This document shows positions 52,621 through 61,038 of a DNA stretch of 64,000 nucleotides, in pieces. The translations under genes were made by a program, and so were the position numbers. The notes beneath the pieces are model-generated. The model was given only the letters and a program-made list of their open reading frames with translations. It made no database searches and was not told the origin of the DNA. The DNA comes from Anditalea andensis (GTDB taxonomy: Bacteria; Bacteroidota; Bacteroidia; Cytophagales; Cyclobacteriaceae). How positions within the stretch are numbered: position 1 is the first letter of the stretch; every line of letters starts with the position of its first letter. Where the stretch lies: NCBI RefSeq assembly GCF_000714815.1, contig NZ_JMIH01000021.1, forward strand, positions 1-64,000, in the 5' to 3' direction.

Positions 52621-53325
52621 TTGGACATACACCAAACCCATAAAAAAATAGATCCAAAAGGTATCATCATCGCAGCTTCCGTGATCCTGCTATGGACACT
52701 CATGCTTATTTTTTTACTTCGTATAGAAGTTAATTTTACCCATCCATGGATCTATCTGGCTATACTGATCCAAACCCATTTGTATACAGGCCTTTTTATA
52801 ACTGCCCATGATGCCATGCACGGGGTCGTGTCTTCTAATAAAAAGGCAAATAATATCATAGGCTGGACAGCTGCCATGCTGTTCAGTTATAATTTCTACG
52901 GCAGGCTATTCCCCAAACACCATGAGCATCACCGGCATGTAGCCACAGATGACGACCCGGATTACCATCCGTCCGGCAACTTTTTCCGATGGTATCTCAG
53001 CTTTATTACAAACTACGTAACGATCTGGCAGATACTCCTCATGGCAGTAACTTATAACGTATTGAAACTGTGGTTTCCATATGAAAACTTGATTATGTTT
53101 TGGATTATACCTGCAGTACTTTCTACTTTTCAGTTGTTTTATTTTGGAACTTACCTGCCCCATAGAGGAGAGCATGGCAACAAACACAGGTCTGGAACAT
53201 TGCAGCGCAATCATGCTTGGGCATTCCTTTCCTGCTATTTTTTCGGCTACCATTATGAACATCATGACAGTCCAAGGACGCCTTGGTGGAGGTTATGGCA
53301 ATTAAAAAACACCACCCGGCAATAA
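52621..53325 (+). CDS. crtW: Beta-carotene ketolase (CrtW-like)
   Basis: 234 residues starting at a TTG (52621); an in-frame stop lies close upstream and the next ATG is deep inside the first helix, so the TTG is the best start. Membrane desaturase-type His boxes: H63-x3-H67 (TAHDAMHG), H100-HEHH-x-H106 and H211-x2-HH215, with DDPDYH and the C-terminal FYFGTYLPHR...PWWRLW that separate CrtW from CrtZ hydroxylases. The diiron enzyme adds a 4-keto group to beta-ionone rings. It is the last gene of the operon. Confidence 0.88.
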   Translation: MDIHQTHKKIDPKGIIIAASVILLWTLMLIFLLRIEVNFTHPWIYLAILIQTHLYTGLFITAHDAMHGVVSSNKKANNIIGWTAAMLFSYNFYGRLFPKHHEHHRHVATDDDPDYHPSGNFFRWYLSFITNYVTIWQILLMAVTYNVLKLWFPYENLIMFWIIPAVLSTFQLFYFGTYLPHRGEHGNKHRSGTLQRNHAWAFLSCYFFGYHYEHHDSPRTPWWRLWQLKNTTRQ

Positions 53326-53549
53326 GAATTAATTCTTTTAGAAGCATCAACCATGATTGGAAAAGGCGTTTCAACTTGATGTCGGTCTTATTATACAGCT
53401 AAGCTTCATCTAAAGTGTCTGAACTGTAAGTCTTTTTTATTTCCAAAAGGTTGTTAACTACCGTTAAAGAAGGTTAAGCCGTCTTCCAAAGGATGGTAAT
53501 TTTTTACAACTTAGTCCTTATTATTTTCCACGACCAAAAGAATTTTTAG

Positions 53550-54230
53550 ATGTTGTATTTTTACCTATCACTCTTTGCCACCCTGGGCCTTATACAGGAA
53601 AAAAAATCAGAGCCCATAATATGGAGAGCTTTGGTTCTCGATCAGGAGACGCTATTACCTATAGAAGGCGTACATGTGGTCAGCAGCAATCGTCAGGGAA
53701 TATCTGACAATAAAGGGTGGTTCAGTATAGCCGTAAAGGCCGGAGATATGATCACCTTTAGCCATATAGCCTATGAAACCTTTCAAATACAGGTAGAGGA
53801 CCCTAAAGAACTACCCCCAAGTATTCAGATGAATCTACAAGAAGAAGAACTGGAAGGTGTAACGGTCAGGTCGTTGCCCACCGAAGAGGAATTTAAAAAA
53901 CTCATGCTGGAAGCTGCTCCAACACATCTGGAGCAACAGCTGGATAATAACCTGCAATACATGAGGTCAATCTATAGGCTGGGCAATCACCACCTGGACA
54001 ATGCCCTGGACCATACTTACAGGAAATTCAGCTCCGGTAACGGCGAGGCCACCATCTTTTCCAGCAACCCTTCATTGGGGATCGTGGGATTGATCAAGAG
54101 TTTCCAGCGCAAAGGATCTATCCCTTATGTACCCAACCAGGGCCACTCCCCCATCGGCCCGAGGTTAATTAAACGATTAAACAGAAATGATTCGTCTGTC
54201 CATATTTCAGACTATTTCAGGGAAGATTAA
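53550..54230 (+). CDS. Exported CarboxypepD_reg-like domain protein
   Basis: 226 residues. A short hydrophobic N-terminus (MLYFYLSLFATLGLIQ) is followed by a CarboxypepD_reg-like beta-sandwich: RALVLDQETLLPIEGVHVVSSNRQGISDNKGWFSI, GDMITFSHIAYETF. After about residue 110 comes a helical stretch that I do not recognise. Domains of this type usually open TonB-dependent receptors, but here no barrel follows. Its role is unknown. The 224 bases before it contain TTAACTACCGTTAA, a small inverted repeat that may be an operator. Confidence 0.75.
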   Translation: MLYFYLSLFATLGLIQEKKSEPIIWRALVLDQETLLPIEGVHVVSSNRQGISDNKGWFSIAVKAGDMITFSHIAYETFQIQVEDPKELPPSIQMNLQEEELEGVTVRSLPTEEEFKKLMLEAAPTHLEQQLDNNLQYMRSIYRLGNHHLDNALDHTYRKFSSGNGEATIFSSNPSLGIVGLIKSFQRKGSIPYVPNQGHSPIGPRLIKRLNRNDSSVHISDYFRED

Positions 54231-54300
54231 CCGACGAAAAAAACGAATGGCAATAGCAAGTAAACCTAAGGCCCTGGCTGTAAGTTATTCCTTATTATTT

Positions 54301-54330
54301 AAAAAAAGCGAGCTCTAATCGAGCTCGCTT
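54301..54330 (-). terminator. Terminator overlapping the ribonuclease G stop codon
   Basis: AAGCGAGCTC and GAGCTCGCTT pair around the stop codon TAG (54315-54317) to give a 10-base stem, followed on the minus strand by a run of seven Ts. It is a clear intrinsic terminator, and also convergent with the gene at 53550. Confidence 0.85.
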
Positions 54331-55886
54331 TTGATTTCCATTTCTATAGGTTCTCCTGTTTGGTCCAGGAACTTGTATTCCGTCACCGGTAGTGAAGAAT
54401 CTCTGATCAATGATACCCACTTAAAATATTTAAAAAACCACTTGACCCTTTTAGATATGATGCCATACGTAAAGTATGCATGCAGATAAGGGTGCAGGCC
54501 TATTTTTATACTTGAACTGTTTTGGTTCGTAGCAATGAAGTCAAGGTCTTTTTCCAGTTTATCCGCCACTAAAATAGAGGCCTGGATCTTTCCGGTGCCG
54601 TTACAGGAAGGACAAGTTTCTTTGGTCACAATATTCATTTCCGGCCTTACCCTCTGGCGGGTGATCTGTAATAGACCAAATTTGGTCAGGGGAAGTACGG
54701 TATTTTTGGACCTGTCATCCTTCATTTCTTCTTTCATCGCTTCATAGACAGCCTTTTTATTATCGGCCTTTTTCATATCTATGAAATCTATCACGATGAT
54801 GCCTCCCATATCGCGGAGGCGAAGCTGTCTGGCAATTTCTTTGGCAGCGACCAGGTTGGTCTTTAATGCTGTGTTTTCCTGATCACTTTCTTGATTGGAC
54901 TTGTTACCACTGTTCACATCGATGACGTGCAGGGCTTCTGTATGTTCTATGATGACATAGCCGCCTTGTGGCAGACTTACAGATTGTCCAAAAAGACTTT
55001 TGATTTGCTTTTCAATTCCAAAACTTTCAAAGAGCTTAGCTTTTCCATTATAAAGCTTAACAATTTTTTCCTTTTCAGGGGCGATAGATCTAATGTAAGA
55101 TCTAATCTGATCAAATGATACTTCATCCTCCACCGTGATTGCGTCGAATGATTCGTTGAGCAGGTCTCTAATGATAGAGGAAGCCATGCCCATTTCTCCT
55201 ATTACCTTGTCTCTGTTCTTGGCTGTTGGCAGCTTGGCCATCCCATCTTCCCAGGTGGTGAGAAGGTTTCTCAGATCCTTATCCAGCTCGATTACGGACT
55301 GGCCTTCAGCTACCGTTCGGATGATTACTCCGAAGTTTGCCGGTTTGATGGATGTGATGAGACGGGCTAACCTTCTTCTTTCCTCTGCGCTGCGTATCTT
55401 TTTGGATACGTTTACTGAATTTGAAAAAGGAACCAACACCAGGTAGCGACCGGCTAAGGAGAGCTCACAGGATAGTCGTGGGCCTTTCGTCGAGATCGGC
55501 TCTTTTACAACCTGAACTAAAATCTGGTTATTTTTAGAAAGGATCTGGGAAATTTTTCCCAGCTTTTCTATTTCAGGTTCTTGTTCAAACCCTTTTAAAT
55601 TAAAACTGGTATAGTTATTATTCCTGACCATTTTGATGTACTTGCTCAGGCTTTTGACCTGCGGACCGAGGTCCTGATAGTGCAAGAATGCATCTTTTTC
55701 GTACCCAACGTCGATGAAAGCTGCATTCAGCCCATTGACGATTTTGCGTACTGTGCCAAGGTAAATATCCCCTACTTTAAACTTGGAATCATCTGCTTCA
55801 GTATGAAGCTCGACCAAGCCTTTGTCTTTTAAAAGGGCTATGCGACTACCGTTTTGAGCAGAATCGATTAATAATTCCGTACTCAA
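54315..55886 (-). CDS. rng: Ribonuclease E/G family endoribonuclease
   Basis: 523 residues starting at TTG (55886). An S1 RNA-binding domain lies at about 36-130 (VGDIYLGTVRKIVNGLNAAFIDVGYEKDAFLH). Catalytic motifs follow: VIDVNSG with the Mg-binding Asp and IVIDFIDM, both spaced as in RNase E/G, then the zinc-link CPSCNGTG with two Cys. No long C-terminal scaffold is present, so it is RNase G-like. The protein processes rRNA and decays mRNA from 5'-monophosphate ends. The gene before it encodes a tiny basic ribosome-type protein. Confidence 0.93.
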   Translation of the reverse strand: MSTELLIDSAQNGSRIALLKDKGLVELHTEADDSKFKVGDIYLGTVRKIVNGLNAAFIDVGYEKDAFLHYQDLGPQVKSLSKYIKMVRNNNYTSFNLKGFEQEPEIEKLGKISQILSKNNQILVQVVKEPISTKGPRLSCELSLAGRYLVLVPFSNSVNVSKKIRSAEERRRLARLITSIKPANFGVIIRTVAEGQSVIELDKDLRNLLTTWEDGMAKLPTAKNRDKVIGEMGMASSIIRDLLNESFDAITVEDEVSFDQIRSYIRSIAPEKEKIVKLYNGKAKLFESFGIEKQIKSLFGQSVSLPQGGYVIIEHTEALHVIDVNSGNKSNQESDQENTALKTNLVAAKEIARQLRLRDMGGIIVIDFIDMKKADNKKAVYEAMKEEMKDDRSKNTVLPLTKFGLLQITRQRVRPEMNIVTKETCPSCNGTGKIQASILVADKLEKDLDFIATNQNSSSIKIGLHPYLHAYFTYGIISKRVKWFFKYFKWVSLIRDSSLPVTEYKFLDQTGEPIEMEIKSELD

Positions 55887-55920
55887 ATCGTGTCTCCTTT
55901 AAAGTGTTTATAAACGTTTT

Positions 55921-55961
55921 ATTTAAAAACTCAAAAAGAAGAAGTATTACTACTTCTTCTT
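55921..55961 (-). terminator. Hairpin with T-run at the end of the miniprotein gene
   Basis: AAGAAGAAGTA at 55936-55946 pairs with TACTTCTTCTT at 55951-55961 across a 4-base loop, then TTTTT on the minus strand, then TTTTT again after GAG. The stem covers the last codons and stop of the 29-residue gene and precedes rng by 35 bases, so it may attenuate transcription into rng. Confidence 0.65.
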
Positions 55962-56039
55962 ATGTCTGTTTTTTCTAAGTCTTTTCTTACGCTTGTGCGT
56001 AGCGATCTTATGTCTTTTTCTTTTTTTACCGCAAGGCAT
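55950..56039 (-). CDS. AURKAIP1/COX24-domain small basic protein (29 residues)
   Basis: The frame starts at ATG 56039 and ends at TAG 55950-55952. Met-Pro-Cys-Gly is followed by KKRKRHKIATHKRKKRLRKN and a terminal RHKKK, almost only Lys, Arg, His. This is the pattern of the Bacteroidota AURKAIP1/COX24-domain proteins, related to the mitochondrial ribosomal small-subunit protein mS38, and likely ribosome-bound. It lies just before rng and is easily missed because of its length. Function in bacteria is inferred from the mitochondrial relative. Confidence 0.8.
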   Translation of the reverse strand: MPCGKKRKRHKIATHKRKKRLRKNRHKKK

Positions 56040-56069
56040 AATTTTATTTTTTAGAGTGTAACAATGATA

Positions 56070-56891
56070 CTATATTCTATCTAAGTAAGTCTCCACACTG
56101 TTCAGGATCATAGGATCCTGCGTCATATTTTTTACCAACTCAAACTGTTTTTTCGCTTTGTTCTGTTGCTTTGATTCAAAATAACTCACAGCCAGATAAA
56201 ACTGACCCTGTATATGGTCAGGGTGATGGCCTACCAGTTCTTCAAATCTCTCAGCGGCCCGCTTATACTGGCCGGACTGCATGGAAAGCACGCCCATGTT
56301 AAATAGAGCCGTTTCATTTTTAGGATCCTCTACCAATACTTCCCTAAGCATGGTAATGCCCTGCATAGGGTTGGTAGAAGAAACATATGTCATGGCTACC
56401 TTAGTCTTCAGGTCCAATCTGTCTGGATTAGCGTCGATCACCTTATTTAGGTTTTCACGGGCCTTACCGGCCAGATAGCTGATCTTCTCTTCATTCATGG
56501 CAAAACCATAAGCCTCATAATAGGCATTTCCGGCTTTTTCCCACCGCTGCTGACTAGGGATTTTGTTCGCTGCACTTTCATAATAAAAGGCAGCGCTGTC
56601 ATACTTCCCCGAACTAGCATACAATGAGCCAATTGAATCTGCAAAGGTAGCAAAATTTTCTTTATTATCCTCATTTTCCAGTCTTACCTTCAAATTTTGC
56701 ACGGCGGAGCGGTCTACAGGCGCCATATTGGGGTCATGCATCTCTGCTGCCATGTCCGATGGCGCTGCCTCCGCAGTCTGCTCAAGATTAGCTGTATCCT
56801 CGGCATTGTCCACTACCATAGTAGGCAATGTATAAAGAGCAACTACGAGAATCAAACCTACTGAAAGTACAATTATCTGCGATTTTTTCAT
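56070..56891 (-). CDS. Membrane-anchored TPR protein
   Basis: 273 residues. One N-terminal membrane helix (MKKSQIIVLSVGLILVVALYTLPTMVV) anchors the protein to the inner membrane, followed by an Ala/Asp/Met-rich linker and four to five tetratricopeptide-like repeats (e.g. ASSGKYDSAAFYYESAA, DPKNETALFNMGVLSMQSGQYKRAAERFEELV, HPDHIQGQFYLAVSYFESKQQNKAKKQFELV). It is a protein-interaction scaffold whose partner is unknown. Neighbours are the miniprotein, 30 bases on, and HU, 75 bases before. Confidence 0.85.
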   Translation of the reverse strand: MKKSQIIVLSVGLILVVALYTLPTMVVDNAEDTANLEQTAEAAPSDMAAEMHDPNMAPVDRSAVQNLKVRLENEDNKENFATFADSIGSLYASSGKYDSAAFYYESAANKIPSQQRWEKAGNAYYEAYGFAMNEEKISYLAGKARENLNKVIDANPDRLDLKTKVAMTYVSSTNPMQGITMLREVLVEDPKNETALFNMGVLSMQSGQYKRAAERFEELVGHHPDHIQGQFYLAVSYFESKQQNKAKKQFELVKNMTQDPMILNSVETYLDRI

Positions 56892-56965
56892 GCTGAAGGG
56901 TCAACTGTCCAATGAGCAAGGGCTATCATTAAAAAAGGATAACCCTTGATCTTAAAGGGTTAAAA

Positions 56966-57274
56966 CTACTCCTGATGAGCCAGTTCTTTAATTTTTTTAC
57001 TGTTTTTTATTTTTTCAATAAAAACTTTTGATGGCTTAAAGGCAGGAACATAATGTTCGTCGATCACTATAGCTGTGTTTTTGGAAATATTCCTAGCGAT
57101 TTTTTTAGCTCTTTTCTTATTGATAAAGCTACCAAATCCTCTAACATAAATATTGTCCCCTTCGGCCATAGAATTCTTTACAGTTTTAAAAAACTGTTCG
57201 ATGGTGATCGTTACATCATCTTTAGCAATGCCTGTCTTTTCTGCAATTTCTGAAATTACCTCTGCTTTCGTCAC
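56966..57274 (-). CDS. hup: HU family DNA-binding protein
   Basis: 102 residues from GTG 57274. TKAEVISEIAEKTGIAKDDVTITIEQFFKTVKNSM and FGSFINKKRAKKIARN match the HU/IHF fold, but the normal DNA-intercalating RNP arm reads ARNISKNTAIVIDEHYVPAFKPSKVF. It is a histone-like dimer that bends DNA. This HU is divergent from mutY, as in other Bacteroidota genomes. A TAAATTTG -7-like element lies upstream at 57340-57347 on the minus strand, with a TTTG only at 23 bases. Confidence 0.9.
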   Translation of the reverse strand: MTKAEVISEIAEKTGIAKDDVTITIEQFFKTVKNSMAEGDNIYVRGFGSFINKKRAKKIARNISKNTAIVIDEHYVPAFKPSKVFIEKIKNSKKIKELAHQE

Positions 57275-57394
57275 TTTCGTTAAAATTTAATATTTATGAA
57301 ATAAGCTAATAACCTATTAACCAACTATTTTTGGGATTGCAAATTTATACCAATCAATTCAATATAAAAACAAATTGCCAAAAATTAGCTTCTT

Positions 57395-58510
57395 TTGTTT
57401 AACGCAATTAACGCTGGTATAATTTCAAAAGTTTTGAATTTCAAACATTTCACCAAAGTCCTGCTACAGTGGTATCCCCAAAACAAAAGGGAACTGCCTT
57501 GGAGAAACACCCAAAACCCATACATCATTTGGTTATCAGAAATAATTCTACAACAAACACGTGTGGCCCAGGGCTTGCCTTATTTCCATAATTTTCTTGA
57601 AAAATATCCTACTGTTTACGATTTAGCAGCTGCTCCTACGGACGATGTCCTCAGGATGTGGCAGGGATTGGGCTATTATAGCCGGGCCAGAAACCTGCAT
57701 GCCTGCGCGCGTCAGATTACACAGGAATTTGGTGGTAAGTTTCCGGACCGATACGCCAGCCTGCTACTGCTGAAAGGCGTAGGCACTTATACCGCTGCAG
57801 CTATAGCCTCCTTTGCCTATAAAGAAAAGGTGGCCGTAGTAGATGGCAATGTATTCCGGGTGCTCTCCCGGTATTTTGGGATGACAGATGATATAAGCAG
57901 TCCTGATGGGAAAAAGGCTTTTCAATCCCTGGCCGATAAATTAATTCCCAAAGATGTGCCAGATGAGTTCAATCAGGCTATCATGGAATTCGGAGCCCTT
58001 CAGTGCACACCTAAAAACCCCGACTGTACGATCTGTCCACTCCGCCAAGGATGTTATGCTAGGCAGCATGAAATGATCGACATGCTGCCTGTAAAAATTA
58101 AAAAAGTGAAGGTGACCAAACGCTATTTCGTATACTATCACATCAGTTGCGGGGAATATATCCTTATCAATAAAAGAGACAGAAAAGACATCTGGGAGGG
58201 TCTCCATGATTTTCCTATGGAAGAAGTAGAGACCCTGGACACCTTTGAACTAAAAAAATCGGTTCTTATGGAAAAATTAAAGCAGTTTGATGCTGAGATT
58301 GCCTATAATCCTGAAATCTATTTCAAACATATACTGACACATCAAAGAATTTTTTCAACCTTTGTAAAGGTGCAAATAGCATTGGAAAACCTAGAAATAC
58401 TCCACCAATGGGGTACAGAAAATGGGTGGATGCTCATTAGCCGTGATGCGTTTGAAAATCTGGGCAAGCCTAAACTTATCGTGAACTATTTGAACGATAA
58501 GAAATTATAA
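57395..58510 (+). CDS. mutY: A/G-specific adenine DNA glycosylase
   Basis: 371 residues from TTG 57395, or 358 from the TTG at 57434; no ATG is available. LPWRNTQNPYIIWLSEIILQQTRV is the MutY substrate pocket, LLLKGVGTYTAAAIASFAY is the helix-hairpin-helix, VVDGNV holds the catalytic Asp, and C-x6-C-x2-C-x5-C in CTPKNPDCTICPLRQGC binds the [4Fe-4S] cluster. A C-terminal Nudix-like domain recognises 8-oxoG. It removes adenine mispaired with 8-oxoguanine. The gene lies divergent to HU and is followed by ssb. Confidence 0.93.
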   Translation: MFNAINAGIISKVLNFKHFTKVLLQWYPQNKRELPWRNTQNPYIIWLSEIILQQTRVAQGLPYFHNFLEKYPTVYDLAAAPTDDVLRMWQGLGYYSRARNLHACARQITQEFGGKFPDRYASLLLLKGVGTYTAAAIASFAYKEKVAVVDGNVFRVLSRYFGMTDDISSPDGKKAFQSLADKLIPKDVPDEFNQAIMEFGALQCTPKNPDCTICPLRQGCYARQHEMIDMLPVKIKKVKVTKRYFVYYHISCGEYILINKRDRKDIWEGLHDFPMEEVETLDTFELKKSVLMEKLKQFDAEIAYNPEIYFKHILTHQRIFSTFVKVQIALENLEILHQWGTENGWMLISRDAFENLGKPKLIVNYLNDKKL

Positions 58511-58553
58511 TTAAATTGAATAAACTTTTTATCACAATCTAAACCAACATACT

Positions 58554-59006
58554 ATGGCAGGAGTAAACAAAGTAATTTTAGTAGGCAATTTAGGAGCTGA
58601 TCCTGAGGTAAAACATTTGGAAGGAGATAAAGTAGTAGCCAATTTACGCCTCGCTACTACGGAAGCATACAAGGACCGGAATGGTAACCGGGTAGAAAAC
58701 ACAGAATGGCATGACCTAGAGTTATGGGATGCTCAGGCCAGAATAGCGGAACAATACCTTAAAAAGGGGAGCCAGATATTCGTAGAAGGTAAAATAAAAT
58801 CCGACACCTGGCAAGATGATCAGGGCAACAACCGTAAAAGGGTGAAGATACGCGTATTAAGCTTTACGATGCTAGGCTCCAGGCCGGATGGGCAGAATAA
58901 CGGGGACACGAATCCCAATACAATGAGCAGACCGACCACTTCCAATGCCACTATGCCGGCCAATGCCAATGACATGGATGACAGTGATGATGATCTGCCC
59001 TTTTGA
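58554..59006 (+). CDS. ssb: Single-stranded DNA-binding protein
   Basis: 150 residues. The OB fold starts MAGVNKVILVGNLGADPEVKHL, continues with VANLRLATTEAY and QYLKKGSQIFVEGKIKSDTWQDDQGNNR, and the flexible tail ends in acidic DSDDDLPF, which recruits partner proteins. It is 43 bases downstream of mutY, a conserved order in Bacteroidota. Confidence 0.95.
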   Translation: MAGVNKVILVGNLGADPEVKHLEGDKVVANLRLATTEAYKDRNGNRVENTEWHDLELWDAQARIAEQYLKKGSQIFVEGKIKSDTWQDDQGNNRKRVKIRVLSFTMLGSRPDGQNNGDTNPNTMSRPTTSNATMPANANDMDDSDDDLPF

Positions 59007-59062
59007 TTAGTGGTGAATCTGTTTTTATTTTGTTAAATTTGAAGGAAATATTGTAAATATTA

Positions 59063-60412
59063 ATGGACGACCCCTATCCGAGTATTATTTTGCTAGCTGA
59101 GGCCTTTCAGGCTTCGGCTGGCTATATCATGATAAATTGTCTCATTTTTATCATTTTACTGATTTTCTCTGCTTTGGTCTCAGGGTCAGAGGTTGCCTAT
59201 TTTTCCCTCTCCCATGAAGATCTGAACCAGCTCAACCAAGACGGGGATGTGGAGGCCAACAGAATCATCCATCTGGTGGAAAACCCTCAGCAACTATTGA
59301 GCACCATATTGATCTTGAATAACCTGTTGAATGTAGCTATCGTCACCCTCACGACTTTTATCACATGGGCTATATTGGGAGATGCAGAGATTACACCCTG
59401 GATTATTGCCATACAAACTGTGGGTGTTACCTTTGCCATCGTTTTTTTTGGGGAGATAGTGCCAAAAGTTTATGCCAATAAGGCCCGGGTATCTTTTGCC
59501 AAAACCATGTCCGGAACCCTTAATTTTTTTTATATTTCACTTAAGCCCCTTTCCTTATTTTTGATGTCTATCAGCAATGTCATCGAAAACAGGATAGAAA
59601 AAAAGGGTTATTCACTTTCTGTGGATGAATTACATAAAGCCCTGGAGATGACCAGTGATTCCTCTTCTACTGAGGAAAAGGATTTTCTTAAAGGGATTGT
59701 AAATTTCAGTACTTTATCAGTCAGACAGGTCATGCAGTCCCGTATGGATATCACAGCGGTGGATATCGATATGGATTTTCATGAACTGATGGACAGGATA
59801 AACAAGAGCGGATATTCGCGGATACCCGTATTCAATGATACCATAGATAATATAGAAGGCATACTATATATAAAAGACCTGCTGAACCACATAGATAAAG
59901 ATGAAAATTTTGCCTGGCAGGCTCTTTTAAGGAAATGTCTCTTTGTACCCGAAAACAAAAAAGTGGACAGCCTTTTAAAAGATTTTCAGCTCAAAAGGGT
60001 TCATATGGCCATAGTGGTAGACGAATATGGGGGTACTTCCGGACTGGTCACACTGGAAGACCTTATAGAAGAGATCATCGGCGATATAAATGATGAGTTT
60101 GATGAAATTGACCATACCTTGTTCAAGCAACTCGATGCCAATACCTATATTTTTGAAGGGAAGGTCTCCCTTCACGATTTCTGCAAAAAATTAGATCTGG
60201 ATGCACAGCTTTTTGATGATGTAAAAGGAGACAGTGAGTCTTTGGGAGGTTTATTATTAGAGATCAATTCAAAACTTCCAAAAGGAGGTACTAAAATAGT
60301 TTATGATAGGTTTACCTTCACTGTCATGGCGGTAGATACCCGCAAAATCAAACGGGTAAAAGTCCATATAGAGAATGATCCTATCAGAAATGTAAACCAT
60401 AACGAGGACTGA
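59063..60412 (+). CDS. gldE: GldE-like CNNM/CorC transporter family protein
   Basis: 449 residues. Three to four membrane helices of a DUF21 domain (about 15-200: ISALVSGSEVAYFSLS, ILNNLLNVAIVTLTTF, FFGEIVPKVYANK), then two CBS domains (e.g. VMQSRMDITAVDIDMDF, GYSRIPVFNDTIDNIEGILYIKDLL), then a CorC/HlyC C-terminal domain (DDVKGDSESLGGLLLE). Genes mutY-ssb-gldE-gldD form a conserved block in gliding Bacteroidota, where GldE acts with the lipoprotein GldD. Here no gldD follows, so the original gliding role is unsure. Confidence 0.9.
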   Translation: MDDPYPSIILLAEAFQASAGYIMINCLIFIILLIFSALVSGSEVAYFSLSHEDLNQLNQDGDVEANRIIHLVENPQQLLSTILILNNLLNVAIVTLTTFITWAILGDAEITPWIIAIQTVGVTFAIVFFGEIVPKVYANKARVSFAKTMSGTLNFFYISLKPLSLFLMSISNVIENRIEKKGYSLSVDELHKALEMTSDSSSTEEKDFLKGIVNFSTLSVRQVMQSRMDITAVDIDMDFHELMDRINKSGYSRIPVFNDTIDNIEGILYIKDLLNHIDKDENFAWQALLRKCLFVPENKKVDSLLKDFQLKRVHMAIVVDEYGGTSGLVTLEDLIEEIIGDINDEFDEIDHTLFKQLDANTYIFEGKVSLHDFCKKLDLDAQLFDDVKGDSESLGGLLLEINSKLPKGGTKIVYDRFTFTVMAVDTRKIKRVKVHIENDPIRNVNHNED

Positions 60413-61038
60413 TACAAGGCCTTGAATTTAAGAAGGAATGGGCTTCGGTTGACTGAATAATGTGGTGAGAATGATATTTTTTAGAACCGATGGTTAGCAG
60501 CCTCCTGGTATATCCATACCTAACAGGAAAAACTTCAAGACATTTTTTGCACCCATAGGTTTAATGCTAGCAGAACTATTATAGTAGCATTCTTTTTTTT
60601 CCAAGAGCTTTTATATAATGAGGTTGGTTTTATTCTGTAAAAGTGCCCCCCCTCCTAATCATACTTTACTTTATAAACCTAGTGTATTTTTAGAAATTGA
60701 AAACCTCTCCCTTCAGCATCCCGGTACCTGGTCACCATTACCTTTACAGATGTGGGAATATGGTAAGGGCGGGTATCCTAGTAGGGGACAGTCTTTTTCC
60801 TGTCTGATCTCATTTATTCTTCATATTGATAGAAATGCCGACAAAAGCAGCTATATTGTTCAGAAATAAAAAATTTACTCTTTTATAAAAATCTGTTTTT
60901 TTTGCCTATTTAACGCGTTCTAAGGCACAATTATATGTTTTTAACATAATTATTACATTTATTTTATTTAAAAATTTAGATTTCTCCAATTTTTTTGTAA
61001 TTTTTATAATTCTATTCAAACCTATTATCTATTCTGTG
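60413..61038. other. Intergenic region between gldE and gltB
   Basis: 626 bases. Besides a terminator at 60563-60600 there is only an 83-codon frame at 60618-60869 with no family resemblance and a composition unlike the neighbours, which I treat as chance. The stretch 60900-61030 is AT-rich and probably holds the gltB promoter, without a clear -33/-7 match. No sequence resembling gldD is seen. Confidence 0.5.
60563..60600 (+). terminator. Intrinsic terminator after gldE
   Basis: AATGCTA (60563-60569) pairs with TAGCATT (60585-60591), followed by C and a run of eight Ts. It lies about 150 bases after the gldE stop codon. Confidence 0.7.

Noticed and set aside
57340-57374. Promoter of HU at TAAATTTG (minus strand)
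   Set aside because: The only TTTG lies 23 bases away instead of 19-20, so the full consensus is not met.
60618-60869. 83-codon plus-strand frame after the gldE terminator
   Set aside because: No family resemblance, Pro/Ser-rich odd composition and no promoter; probably chance.
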